Position numbers and translations under genes: made by a program
Shown: positions 47,678-55,554 of the stretch, piece after piece
How positions within the stretch are numbered: the stretch's first letter is position 1
Layout of the letters: each line of letters opens with the position of its first letter
The notes under the pieces: model-generated
What the model saw: the letters and a program-made list of their open reading frames with translations, nothing else
What the model was told of the DNA's origin: nothing
The model's database searches: none
From: Variovorax sp. PAMC 28711
Lineage (GTDB): Bacteria > Pseudomonadota > Gammaproteobacteria > Burkholderiales > Burkholderiaceae_C
Reading direction: 5' to 3'
Assembly: GCF_001577265.1 (NCBI RefSeq)
Contig: NZ_CP014517.1
Location: 2,099,001 to 2,163,000 of the forward strand
Length of the DNA: 64,000 nucleotides

Positions 47678-48315
47678 AGTCCCCCTTGAATACGGTGCGC
47701 GACGTGTTCGACCGCATCACGATCTACCTGCCGATCATCGTGGTGGCGGTGCTGGCATTGGGCACTTACTGGCTCGTGCGCAACGCGCCCAAGCTGGTCG
47801 GGCCGACCGCCAAGACGGCGGCCGTGCACGAGCCGGACTATTTCATGCGCGACTTCGTGATCCGGAATTTCCTGGCCAACGGCGAGTTGCGCAGCGAGCT
47901 CTTCGGCAAGGAAGGCCGTCACTATCCCGACACCGACACGCTCGAAGTCGACGGGGTCCGGCTGCGCGCCATCAATCCGCAAGGCTTGACGACACGCGCC
48001 ACTGCCAACCGTGGGTTGTCGAATGCCGACGGCAGCGAGGTGCAGCTGTTCGGCGACGCCGTCGTCACGCGCCAAGCGTCTCCCGGACGCAACGGCCAGC
48101 CGGTGCCCCGGCTCGAATTTCGCGGCGAGTTTCTGCACGCCTTCGTCGACACCGAACGCGTGACGTCGAACAAGCCGGTGACCTTGATACGCGGTGCAGA
48201 CCGCTTCACGGCCGACACGCTGGATTACGACAACCTGTCCGGCGTGGCCAACCTGCAGGGCCGGGTGCGGGGGCAGCTGGTGCCGGGCGTCGCACAACCG
48301 GGCGGCAAACGCTGA
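47674..48315 (+). CDS. lptC: LPS export ABC transporter periplasmic protein LptC
   Basis: A 213-residue protein with one N-terminal membrane anchor (IYLPIIVVAVLALGTYWLV) and a periplasmic OstA-like beta-jellyroll (EPDYFMRDFVIRNF..., DTLDYDNLSGVANLQGRVRG). It links the LptBFG pump to LptA. Unusually, lptA and lptB do not follow; a short-chain dehydrogenase gene does. Confidence 0.92.
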   Translation: MKSPLNTVRDVFDRITIYLPIIVVAVLALGTYWLVRNAPKLVGPTAKTAAVHEPDYFMRDFVIRNFLANGELRSELFGKEGRHYPDTDTLEVDGVRLRAINPQGLTTRATANRGLSNADGSEVQLFGDAVVTRQASPGRNGQPVPRLEFRGEFLHAFVDTERVTSNKPVTLIRGADRFTADTLDYDNLSGVANLQGRVRGQLVPGVAQPGGKR

Positions 48316-48329
48316 GACCGGAACCACGC

Positions 48330-49106
48330 ATGGCATCCCTCGTTTTCATCACCGGCGCATCGAGCGGCATCGGGCAGGCCCTGGCAGCGCGTTTTCACGA
48401 CGCCGGCTACGACCTCGCCCTCGTGGCGCGCCGCACGGCCGAGATCGACGCGTGGGCCCAGGGCCGGGGCATCGGCGCGGATCGCTACCGGATCTACGGT
48501 GCGGACGTGTCCGACACCGAGAGCATCGTGGCCGCCGGCGCCGCGTGCATTGCGCAGCAGGGCCTGCCCGATGTGGTGATCGCGAATGCCGGTGTCAGCA
48601 TCGGTATCGACACGGCCGTGCGCGCCGACCTCGATGTGCTGGCCCGCACGCTGGCGACCAACAACATCGGCCTGGCCGCGACGTTTCATCCATTTGTCGC
48701 GGCCATGGCCAAGCGCGGCAGCGGACGGCTGGTGGGCATCGGCAGTGTGGCTGCGATCCGGGGCCTCCCCGGTCACGGCGCCTATTGCGCGAGCAAGGCC
48801 GGCGTGGTCGCGTACTGCGAAAGCCTGCGCGGCGAATTGCGGGCGAGCGGCGTGAAGGTGGTGACCGTGTGCCCCGGCTACATCGACACACCGCTCACGC
48901 AAGGCAACCGCTACGGCATGCCGTTCCTGATGCAGCCGGACGACTTTGCCGAGCAGGCGTTCCGCACGATCGAAGCCGGCGCCAGCTACCGGGTCATTCC
49001 GTGGCAGATGGGCGTGGTCGCCAAGCTGATGCGCCTGATGCCGAATGCGCTGTTCGACCGCGCCATGCAAGGGCGCGCCCGCAAGAAGCGCAGCGACGGC
49101 AGCTGA
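48330..49106 (+). CDS. Short-chain dehydrogenase/reductase
   Basis: A 258-residue classical SDR with the cofactor site VFITGASSGIGQALA, the NAG-type IANAGVSI, the catalytic Ser near VGIGSVAAI, and the YCASKAG motif. Substrate unknown. It starts 14 bases after lptC and is probably in that operon. A basic tail (RARKKRSDGS) ends the protein. Confidence 0.88.
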   Translation: MASLVFITGASSGIGQALAARFHDAGYDLALVARRTAEIDAWAQGRGIGADRYRIYGADVSDTESIVAAGAACIAQQGLPDVVIANAGVSIGIDTAVRADLDVLARTLATNNIGLAATFHPFVAAMAKRGSGRLVGIGSVAAIRGLPGHGAYCASKAGVVAYCESLRGELRASGVKVVTVCPGYIDTPLTQGNRYGMPFLMQPDDFAEQAFRTIEAGASYRVIPWQMGVVAKLMRLMPNALFDRAMQGRARKKRSDGS

Positions 49107-49126
49107 GCTTCGGCCTCTGACGCATG

Positions 49127-49158
49127 AAAAAAGGCTCCGCGAGGAGCCTTTGTTTTTG
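49127..49158. terminator. Bidirectional terminator between SDR and RRM genes
   Basis: An 8-bp stem AAGGCTCC/GGAGCCTT (49131-49138, 49143-49150) with a 4-base loop is flanked by a T run on the plus strand and an A run on the other side. It serves both convergent genes. Confidence 0.88.
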
Positions 49159-49178
49159 GGGTGCTGTGCGCCCGACGC

Positions 49179-49802
49179 TCAATAGCCGCTATTGCCGCCG
49201 CCATTGTTGTTACCGCCATAGCCACCACCACCGCCGCCGCTGCGACCGCCACCGCGTGGGCCAGCGCCGTAAGGGCTGCGGAACCCGCCATCGCCGCCAC
49301 CGCCGCCGCCACCGTAGCCACCCCCACTGCGGCCGCCGCCGCCACCGCCGCCGCCAGGACCGCCGCCGTAGCCGCCGCCACCGCCACCGCTGCGGCCACC
49401 ACCACCACCGCCGTAGCCGCCGCCACCACTTCCCCCGCCGCCGTAGCCTCCGCCTCCATTGCCGCCACCACCGCCGCCGTAGCCACCACCACCGCTGCCA
49501 CCGCCGCCGTAACCCCCGCCGCCGCCATAACCGCCGCTGCGGGGCGGACGTGCTTCCATGGGACGCGCTTCATTGACGACCACGCTGCGACCGCCCAGAG
49601 GCTGACCGTTCATGCCATTGATGGCGGCTTGCGCTTCGGCGTCGTCGCCCATTTCGACGAAGCCGAAGCCCTTCGAGCGGCCCGTGTCACGTTCCATCAT
49701 GACTTTGGCGCTGGTCACCGAACCGAACTGGCCGAAGGCCTGTTCGAGGTCACCGTCGCGTACCGAATAAGGCAGGTTGCCGACGTACAGTTTGTTGCCC
49801 AT
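49179..49802 (-). CDS. Glycine-rich RRM RNA-binding protein
   Basis: A 207-residue protein with an N-terminal RRM (about 1-80; RNP2 KLYVGNLPYS, RNP1 KGFGFVEM) and a low-complexity tail of GGGGYGGGG repeats with scattered Arg and Ser, like plant and cyanobacterial glycine-rich cold-response proteins. The ATG at 49802 follows GAGGAG at the right spacing. That Shine-Dalgarno lies in the 3' arm of a perfect 8-bp hairpin, suggesting structure-controlled translation. The tail could promote phase separation or oligomerisation (inference). Confidence 0.92.
   Translation of the reverse strand: MGNKLYVGNLPYSVRDGDLEQAFGQFGSVTSAKVMMERDTGRSKGFGFVEMGDDAEAQAAINGMNGQPLGGRSVVVNEARPMEARPPRSGGYGGGGGYGGGGSGGGGYGGGGGGNGGGGYGGGGSGGGGYGGGGGGRSGGGGGGYGGGPGGGGGGGGRSGGGYGGGGGGGDGGFRSPYGAGPRGGGRSGGGGGGYGGNNNGGGNSGY
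49186..49552 (-). repeat. GC-rich low-complexity repeats encoding the glycine-rich tail
   Basis: Repeated GGCGGC/TAC-type units encode GGGGY and GGGGS blocks of irregular length. Such tracts are prone to slippage and sequencing error. Confidence 0.85.
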
Positions 49803-49805
49803 CAA

Positions 49806-49845
49806 GGGACTCCTCAAAACACATCAAGAAAAGCGATGGAGTCCC
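49806..49845 (-). promoter_or_regulatory. 5'-UTR hairpin that sequesters the Shine-Dalgarno of the RRM gene
   Basis: On the minus strand GGGACTCC (49845-49838) pairs perfectly with GGAGTCCC (49813-49806) across a 24-base U-rich loop. The Shine-Dalgarno GAGGAG (49815-49810) overlaps the 3' arm, 7 bases before the ATG. It is a candidate RNA thermometer or autoregulatory site. Confidence 0.65.
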
Positions 49846-50001
49846 GATAGCACTTCCGGACGGACCCCGCCCTGCTGCGCGAAACTGACCGATCACCGAA
49901 TGCGCCTCCAGAATTTGAAGGGAGGCCCATTTATTATGGGTGAAATATCACGAACGCAAACCGGATTTTCGGGTGGGCGGCGGCCCCGCTAGAATCGCGC
50001 C

Positions 50002-50112
50002 GTCATTGGGGAGTAGCCGCCTTCCGTCGAGAGAAGGGCTCACGTCAACAGACTTGTCCTGCCCCACACGGGACATGGCGTGCGCAGTGTTTCACCTGGC
50101 GAGACCTTTGAC
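50002..50112 (+). promoter_or_regulatory. yybP-ykoY manganese riboswitch
   Basis: The leader of the GDT1 gene contains GGGGAGTAGCCGCC (from 50008) and, about 90 bases on, CTGGCGAGACC (50096-50106), the two conserved blocks of the Mn2+-sensing yybP-ykoY aptamer. A GC-rich arm between them gives the second leg. The downstream gene encodes a Mn exporter family, the classic target. Boundaries are approximate. Confidence 0.85.
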
Positions 50113-50151
50113 CGTGCAACTTCGGAAGATGGCCGAAGGTGTTGCACGGTC
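50110..50151 (+). promoter_or_regulatory. Expression-platform hairpin after the Mn riboswitch
   Basis: GACCGTGCAAC (50110-50120) pairs fully with GTTGCACGGTC (50141-50151), with an inner TTCGG/CCGAA. Its 5' arm abuts and probably competes with the aptamer's closing stem. There is no T run after it, so control may be translational or Rho-dependent; the Shine-Dalgarno AAGGAA is at 50170. Confidence 0.6.
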
Positions 50152-50189
50152 AATTGCGTCCTTCGGCCCAAGGAACTCCCCGTTTCACC

Positions 50190-50753
50190 ATGGAAGCCTT
50201 TCTCGTTTCAACCGGCATCGTCGCGCTTGCCGAAATGGGCGACAAGACCCAGCTGCTTGCGCTCTTGCTCGCCGCACGATTTCGCAAACCCTGGCCGATC
50301 GTGCTCGGGATCTTCACGGCGACGATCGTCAACCACGCGCTCGCGGGCGCGGTCGGCGCCTGGGTGACGCACATGCTGGGCGAAACCGCCTTGCGCTGGA
50401 TCCTCGGCGGCTCGTTCATCGCGATGGCGATCTGGATGCTCATTCCCGACAAGCTGGACGACGACGATGCGCCGAAGTCGTCGCACTTCGGCGTCTTCGG
50501 CACCACGGTCATCGCGTTCTTCCTGGCCGAGATGGGCGACAAGACCCAGATCGCCACGGTGATGCTGGCGGCCCGCTTCGTCGGCGACTATGTCTGGGTG
50601 GTGGCGGGCACCACGCTCGGCATGATGCTGGCCAACGCGCCGGTGGTCTGGCTGGGCGACAAGCTCGTCAAGCGCGTGCCCATCAAGCGGGTACACGGCA
50701 TCTCGGCGGCGATCTTCCTGGTGCTAGGCGCGGTCATGATCGCCGGCTGGTAG
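50190..50753 (+). CDS. TMEM165/GDT1 family manganese exporter
   Basis: A 187-residue membrane protein with six helices in two inverted halves, each carrying the family motif ExGDKT: VALAEMGDKTQLLALLLAARF and FFLAEMGDKTQIATVMLAARF. Bacterial members (MneA/MntX-like) export Mn2+ and some affect Ca2+. Control by a Mn2+ riboswitch upstream agrees with that role. ATG at 50190; AAGGAA is about 14 bases upstream. Confidence 0.9.
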   Translation: MEAFLVSTGIVALAEMGDKTQLLALLLAARFRKPWPIVLGIFTATIVNHALAGAVGAWVTHMLGETALRWILGGSFIAMAIWMLIPDKLDDDDAPKSSHFGVFGTTVIAFFLAEMGDKTQIATVMLAARFVGDYVWVVAGTTLGMMLANAPVVWLGDKLVKRVPIKRVHGISAAIFLVLGAVMIAGW

Positions 50754-50771
50754 GCGGGGCTATACTCGCCC

Positions 50772-50823
50772 GGCGCCGATTTGCTACAGCTTGCGGGCGC
50801 TCTATAAATTCAGCTAAAGACCG
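50772..50823 (+). promoter_or_regulatory. SAM-II riboswitch
   Basis: This 52-base segment matches the SAM-II pseudoknot: a P1 arm GGCGCC (50772-50777) pairing with GGCGCT (50796-50801), loop GATTT, TTGCG, then ATAAAT and AGCTAAAG. GATTT pairs with AAAT, and the conserved GCUAAA is intact. It lies directly upstream of metX, the standard SAM-II target. SAM-II is known mainly in Alphaproteobacteria. Confidence 0.85.
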
Positions 50824-50829
50824 TGGCCG

Positions 50830-50864
50830 AACCCGGCTCGTTTTTTAGCGAGGCCGGGTTTTTT
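50830..50864 (+). terminator. Attenuator/terminator between the SAM-II aptamer and metX
   Basis: AACCCGGCTCG (50830-50840) pairs with CGAGGCCGGGTT (50849-50860, one bulge) followed by T6, ending one base before the metX ATG. The only Shine-Dalgarno-like GAGG (50850-50853) is inside the stem. So the hairpin can stop transcription and block ribosome entry. Confidence 0.8.
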
Positions 50865-50865
50865 C

Positions 50866-52017
50866 ATGTCTTTTGAAGTCGTTTCCCAATCGATGTCCTT
50901 CGCGGGGCCGCTGGCCTTGCGCAGCGGCGCGTCGATCCGCGACTACGCGCTTGCCTACGAAACCTACGGCACGCTCAACGCCGCCAGGAGCAACGCGGTG
51001 CTTGTGTGCCACGCGCTCAACGCGTCGCACCACGTGGCGGGCGTGTACGCGGGCCAACCGAAATCCGAGGGCTGGTGGGACAACATGATCGGGCCGGGCA
51101 AGCCGCTCGACACCGACCGCTTCTTCGTCATCGGGGTCAACAATCTCGGCTCCTGTTTCGGCTCGACCGGCCCGATGCACACCCACCCCGACACCGGCCG
51201 CATCTACGGCGCCGATTTTCCGGTCGTGACGGTAGAAGACTGGGTCGATGCGCAAGCGGTGCTGCTCGACGCGTTGGGCATCGAGCGCCTTGCGGCCGTG
51301 ATGGGCGGGAGCCTCGGCGGCATGCAGGCGCTGAGCTGGACGCTGCAGTACCCGGAGCGCGTCGGCCATGCGGTGGTCATCGCAAGCGCGCCGAACCTCA
51401 CGGCCGAAAACATCGCGTTCAACGAGGTCGCGCGCCGCGCCATCGTGACCGATCCCGACTTCCACGGCGGCCACTTCTACGAACACGGCGTCATCCCCAA
51501 GCGGGGTTTGCGCATCGCGCGGATGATCGGCCACATCACCTACCTGAGCGACGATGTGATGAATGAGAAGTTCGGCCGCATGCTCCGGAGTGCAGTGGAA
51601 GGCGAGGCCGAACGGAGCGGCTACCGCTACTCCACGCAGGAGGTCGAGTTCCAGATCGAGAGCTACCTGCGCTACCAGGGCGACAAGTTCAGCGAATACT
51701 TCGATGCCAACACCTACTTGCTGATCACGCGAGCACTCGACTACTTCGATCCGGCGCGTGCGCACGGCGGCAACCTCAGCGCTGCCCTGGCGAAAGCCAC
51801 GGCCAAATTCCTGCTCGTGAGCTTCAAGACCGACTGGCGCTTCTCGCCCGCGCGCAGCCGCGAGATCGTGAAGGCGCTGCTCGACAACCGTCGCCACGTG
51901 AGCTACGCCGAGATCGACGCGCCGCACGGCCACGATGCCTTCCTGCTCGATGACGTGCGCTACACCGGCGTGGTCGCCTCGTACTTCGAGCGCGTCGCCA
52001 AGGAGCTTTCGCAGTGA
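50866..52017 (+). CDS. metX: Homoserine O-acyltransferase MetX
   Basis: Alpha/beta-hydrolase fold enzyme of 383 residues that acylates homoserine in methionine synthesis. The nucleophile elbow is [11 protein letters not shown], and the catalytic Asp and His are in [11 protein letters not shown] and [11 protein letters not shown]. The acyl donor (acetyl- or succinyl-CoA) cannot be set from motifs alone. It overlaps metW by four bases and is preceded by the SAM-II riboswitch and attenuator, so end-product repression is expected. Confidence 0.94.
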   Translation: MSFEVVSQSMSFAGPLALRSGASIRDYALAYETYGTLNAARSNAVLVCHALNASHHVAGVYAGQPKSEGWWDNMIGPGKPLDTDRFFVIGVNNLGSCFGSTGPMHTHPDTGRIYGADFPVVTVEDWVDAQAVLLDALGIERLAAVMGGSLGGMQALSWTLQYPERVGHAVVIASAPNLTAENIAFNEVARRAIVTDPDFHGGHFYEHGVIPKRGLRIARMIGHITYLSDDVMNEKFGRMLRSAVEGEAERSGYRYSTQEVEFQIESYLRYQGDKFSEYFDANTYLLITRALDYFDPARAHGGNLSAALAKATAKFLLVSFKTDWRFSPARSREIVKALLDNRRHVSYAEIDAPHGHDAFLLDDVRYTGVVASYFERVAKELSQ

Positions 52018-52598
52018 GCGATGTCGACACCCAGAAACTCATCGCCGCACTGGTGCCCGAAGGGGCACGCGTGCTCGACCTCGGCTGCGGCGACGGCGCC
52101 CTGCTCGACCGCCTCCAGCGCGAGCGCGGCTGCACCGGATACGGCGTGGAGATCGCCGACGGCAACGTGCTCCAGTGCATCCGCCGCGGCGTCGACGTGA
52201 TCCAGCTCAACCTCGACGAAGGCCTCGCGATGTTCGACGACGCCACCTTCGACGTGGTGCTGCAGATCGACACGCTGCAGCACCTGCGCAATGCCGAAGT
52301 CATGCTGCGCGAGACCGCGCGCGTCGGGCGCATCGGCATCGTGGCGTTCCCGAACTTCGCGCACTGGCCCAACCGCCTGAGCATCGCGCGCGGCCGGATG
52401 CCCGTCACGAGGCGCCTGCCGTACCAGTGGTACGACACGCCCAACATCCGCGTGGGCACCTTCAAGGATTTCGAGGTGCTGGCCGGCAAGAACAAGCTGC
52501 GTGTGCTCGACGCCTTCGGCGTGCAGGACGACCGTGAGGTACGCTGGTTGCCCAACGCGCGCGCCAGCACGGCGGTCTTCAAATTCGAACGCGCCTGA
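52014..52598 (+). CDS. metW: Methionine biosynthesis protein MetW
   Basis: A 194-residue methyltransferase-fold protein. The SAM-site motif [16 protein letters not shown] is present and the family phrase [19 protein letters not shown] is intact. MetW is needed with MetX in several bacteria. It starts at a GTG overlapping the metX stop (GTGA). Confidence 0.93.
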   Translation: MSDVDTQKLIAALVPEGARVLDLGCGDGALLDRLQRERGCTGYGVEIADGNVLQCIRRGVDVIQLNLDEGLAMFDDATFDVVLQIDTLQHLRNAEVMLRETARVGRIGIVAFPNFAHWPNRLSIARGRMPVTRRLPYQWYDTPNIRVGTFKDFEVLAGKNKLRVLDAFGVQDDREVRWLPNARASTAVFKFERA

Positions 52599-52622
52599 CC
52601 GCCACTGAGACAGGAAACCGCC

Positions 52623-53429
52623 ATGCCGAAGTTTGCCGCCAACCTGAGTTTTCTCTATCACGAATTGCCCTTTCTAGATCGCTTCGAAGCGGCCGCCAAA
52701 GACGGGTTCGAGGCGGTCGAGTACCTGTTTCCCTACGATTGGCCGGCCGAAGAAATCGTCAAGCGGTTGAAGGACAACGGCCTGCAGCAAGTGCTCTTCA
52801 ACGCGCCGCCCGGCGACTGGGACCAGGGCGATCGCGGCATCGCCTGCCTGCCCGGTCGCGAAGAGGAATTCCGCGCTGGCATCGAGAAGGCGCTCACCTA
52901 TGCGAAAGCGCTCGGCTGCCCGCGCGTGCACGTGATGGCGGGCCTGGTGCCCGACGACGGCACGCTGCGCGAGACGCTGCAGCCGACCTATGTCGAGAAC
53001 CTCCACTGGGCCGCCGTGCAAGCCGCGAAAGAAGGCGTCGGCCTGCTGATCGAGCCGATCAACACGCGCGACATCCCGCGCTTCTTTCTCAACCGGCAAG
53101 ACCAGGCGCACGACATCGTGGCGGCCGTCGGCGCGCTCAACCTGCAGGTGCAGATGGACCTCTACCACTGCCAAATCGTCGAAGGCGATGTGGCGATGAA
53201 GCTGCGCCAGTACCTGCCGACCGGCCGCGTCGGTCACCTGCAGATCGCCAGTGTGCCCGAGCGCAACGAGCCCGATGGCGGTGAGCTGAACTACGGCTAT
53301 CTCTTCGCGTTGATCGACGAACTGTCGGCCAACGGCGCCTGGGACGGCTGGATCGGCTGCGAGTACCGCCCGCGCGGCACCGCACACGAGGGTCTCGGCT
53401 GGGCGCACGACTTCCTGTCGACGCGCTAG
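52623..53429 (+). CDS. hyi: Hydroxypyruvate isomerase family TIM-barrel protein
   Basis: A 268-residue AP-endonuclease-2-type barrel starting [21 protein letters not shown], as in hydroxypyruvate isomerases (Hyi/OtnI). Metal ligands are seen in [21 protein letters not shown] and IGCEYRP. It converts hydroxypyruvate to tartronate semialdehyde in characterised homologues, which could feed the garR reaction encoded elsewhere in the window. It begins 24 bases after metW. Confidence 0.85.
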   Translation: MPKFAANLSFLYHELPFLDRFEAAAKDGFEAVEYLFPYDWPAEEIVKRLKDNGLQQVLFNAPPGDWDQGDRGIACLPGREEEFRAGIEKALTYAKALGCPRVHVMAGLVPDDGTLRETLQPTYVENLHWAAVQAAKEGVGLLIEPINTRDIPRFFLNRQDQAHDIVAAVGALNLQVQMDLYHCQIVEGDVAMKLRQYLPTGRVGHLQIASVPERNEPDGGELNYGYLFALIDELSANGAWDGWIGCEYRPRGTAHEGLGWAHDFLSTR

Positions 53430-53445
53430 CGACCGCACTGCATCC

Positions 53446-54033
53446 ATGAATTTCACGCTGGGCGCTGCCGTGCACAGCGAGCGTGTCATCAAGAAGAGTC
53501 GCTTCATCGGATGCGTGCAACCGGTCGCTGACCGTGCGGCGGCGTTGCTGGTCGTCGACGCCTTGCGCGCCGAACACCCCGGTGCCGCGCACGTGTGCTG
53601 GGCGCTCATGGCCGGCGGCCAGTCGGCGGCGAACGACGATGGCGAACCCGGTGGCACCGCCGGTCGCCCCATGCTCGAAGTGCTCCGGCACCAGCACCTC
53701 GACGGCGTGCTCGCGACCGTGGTGCGCTACTTCGGCGGCGTGAAGCTGGGCGCGGGCGGCCTGGTGCGCGCCTACACCGACGCGATCGCGCAAGCGTTGC
53801 TCGGGGCCACGACGATCGCGCAGGTGCGCCAGCGCGCCCTGGCGTGCAGCGTGCCGTATGCGCTCGAAGGCGCGGTGCGACGCGAGCTTGCGGCGGTCGG
53901 TGCCGCGCTGGGCGATGTGCGCCACGAGACCGATGTGCACGTCGCGTTCACCGTGCCCGAGCCGGCCGCCGCCGGGCTCATCGAGTCGATCGGGAACGCT
54001 GCGCAAGGGCGCGTCGTCTGGCAGCAGGCGTGA
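53446..54033 (+). CDS. YigZ family protein (UPF0029/IMPACT)
   Basis: A 195-residue protein with the IMPACT core: SRFIGCVQPV, DDGEPGGTAGRPMLEVL, VVRYFGGVKLGAGGLVRAY. The family may bind nucleotides or nucleic acid; its role is unclear. Its 3' end overlaps the convergent K+ channel gene by 56 bases. Confidence 0.9.
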   Translation: MNFTLGAAVHSERVIKKSRFIGCVQPVADRAAALLVVDALRAEHPGAAHVCWALMAGGQSAANDDGEPGGTAGRPMLEVLRHQHLDGVLATVVRYFGGVKLGAGGLVRAYTDAIAQALLGATTIAQVRQRALACSVPYALEGAVRRELAAVGAALGDVRHETDVHVAFTVPEPAAAGLIESIGNAAQGRVVWQQA

Positions 54034-54892
54034 GCCGCCTGGCGGGCGCCTTGGGCGCCGGCGGCTCGGCGACGGTCAGCCCGAGCACGCCGCGCGCCGC
54101 GAATGGCAAGGGCGCATCGTCCGGTCCGCGCCGCGCCATCTCGGCCGTGACGATGCCCGTCGGCACGGCGAGCACGCCCCAGCCGAGCAGCATCATCACG
54201 GAGGCAATCAGCCGGCCCAGGTCGGTCTTGGGCACCAGGTCGCCGAAGCCGACCGTCGCCATCGTCGAGATCGCCCAGTACACCGCGACCGGGATGCTGG
54301 TGAAGCCGTGCTGCGGCCCTTCGACCACGTAGATCAGCGTGCCCATCACCAGCACGACGAGCATCACGAAGCCGACGAACACGGTGATCTTGCGGCGGCT
54401 CGCCGCGACCGCGCCGACCAGCGTGCGGTACTCCTCCGAATAGCGCGACAGCTTGAAGATGCGGAACACGCGCAAGAGCCGCAGAATGCGCACGTCGATC
54501 AGCGCGGCCGCTTCCGGCACCAGCAGGATCAGGAAGGTCGGCAGCAGTGCGAGCAGGTCGATGACGCCATAGAAGCTCAACGCGTAGTGCAGCGGGCGCC
54601 GCACGCACAACAACCGACCGATGTATTCGAGCGTGAAGAGCGCGGTGAAGACCCATTCGAGCACGCCGAACACATTGCCGAAGTGCGCGCGGATCGACTG
54701 TACGCTGTCGAGAATGACGACCACAACGCTGGCCACGATCAGAGCGATCAAGGCCAGGTCGAACAGCAGGCCTGCACGCGTTTCCGATTCGAAGATCACT
54801 GTGAAGAGCGTGCGTCGCCAGCCGTGCGTCGGCTTGCCGAAACGAGCGTCGTCTTCAGGGGTGTCGAGAATTCGCGGGTCGTTGGAATGCAT
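53978..54892 (-). CDS. Voltage-gated potassium channel family protein
   Basis: A 304-residue ion transporter with six helices. S4 carries regular basic residues (DVRILRLLRVFRIFKLSRYSE), the pore holds TVGFGD, and the S5-S6 helices follow the Kv/KvAP pattern. The C-terminal tail is Pro/Ala/Arg-rich with no recognisable regulatory domain. ATG at 54892 (MHSNDPRIL) is chosen; an ATG six codons upstream is less likely. It overlaps yigZ tail to tail by 56 bases. Confidence 0.9.
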   Translation of the reverse strand: MHSNDPRILDTPEDDARFGKPTHGWRRTLFTVIFESETRAGLLFDLALIALIVASVVVVILDSVQSIRAHFGNVFGVLEWVFTALFTLEYIGRLLCVRRPLHYALSFYGVIDLLALLPTFLILLVPEAAALIDVRILRLLRVFRIFKLSRYSEEYRTLVGAVAASRRKITVFVGFVMLVVLVMGTLIYVVEGPQHGFTSIPVAVYWAISTMATVGFGDLVPKTDLGRLIASVMMLLGWGVLAVPTGIVTAEMARRGPDDAPLPFAARGVLGLTVAEPPAPKAPARRLTPAARRRALAQRSRSTR

Positions 54893-55026
54893 GGGTAGCC
54901 ATTGTCTCAATCGAAAGTACCAACACTGCGGCGAACCGATTTATTCGGTTACTCTTCTTGCGCAATGAAGTGCCGCGGGCCGTAAGTGCGTTCTTACGAT
55001 AGTCCTCTTTCTTGAGGAGCTCCCCT

Positions 55027-55554
55027 TTGGCCACACAGTCCCCTTTCTTCGGCAAGCGCACCAGCGACTCCGACTCCCTCACGTCCCGCCCCGCCCCGCT
55101 GGCCGGCTCGCCCACCAATCTGTCGGGTAGTCCCGTGAATCCCTCGTCTCTGACCACCTCGGCCGCGCCCATTGCGGTCGCGCCCGTCAAGGAAGGCGGC
55201 AGCAAGCTCACGGTCGGCCCGAACATCAAGCTCAAGGGCGTTGAGATCACCGATTGCGATACGCTGATCGTCGAGGGCCTGGTCGAAGCGACGATGGACT
55301 CGCGCTTGATGCAGATCGCCGAGCAGGGCGCGTTCAAGGGGTCTGCCGAAATCGACATCGCTGAAATTCGCGGTGTGTTCGACGGCAACCTCACGGTGCG
55401 CGAGAAGCTCGTGATCCACGGCACCGGCAAGGTCACCGGCAAGATTCGCTACAGCAAGATCGTGATCGAAGAAGGCGGCCAGCTCTCGGGCGAAGTCAGC
55501 TTCGGCACCAGCAACAAGAGCGACAGCAAGCCGGCGCTGCAAGCCGCCGCTTAA
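55027..55554 (+). CDS. Bactofilin
   Basis: A 175-residue cytoskeletal protein with a disordered Ser/Pro-rich N-terminus (about 1-55) and the right-handed beta-helix core of DUF583 (LTVGPNIKLKGVEITDCDTLIVEGLVEA... VRGVFDGNLTVREKL-type rungs). It polymerises without nucleotide. The TTG at 55027 follows GAGGAG by 7 bases, giving MATQSPFFGKR; this outweighs a TTG at 55012. Confidence 0.92.
   Translation: MATQSPFFGKRTSDSDSLTSRPAPLAGSPTNLSGSPVNPSSLTTSAAPIAVAPVKEGGSKLTVGPNIKLKGVEITDCDTLIVEGLVEATMDSRLMQIAEQGAFKGSAEIDIAEIRGVFDGNLTVREKLVIHGTGKVTGKIRYSKIVIEEGGQLSGEVSFGTSNKSDSKPALQAAA

Noticed and set aside
49186..49552. Repeats in the RRM gene as a possible CRISPR-like or satellite array
   Set aside because: The units are short, irregular and in frame, encoding a glycine-rich protein tail.
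50772..50823. metX leader as a dispersed intergenic repeat of the Comamonadaceae
   Set aside because: The order of GATTT, TTGCG, ATAAAT and GCTAAA with P1 pairing matches SAM-II specifically, and it sits upstream of metX.
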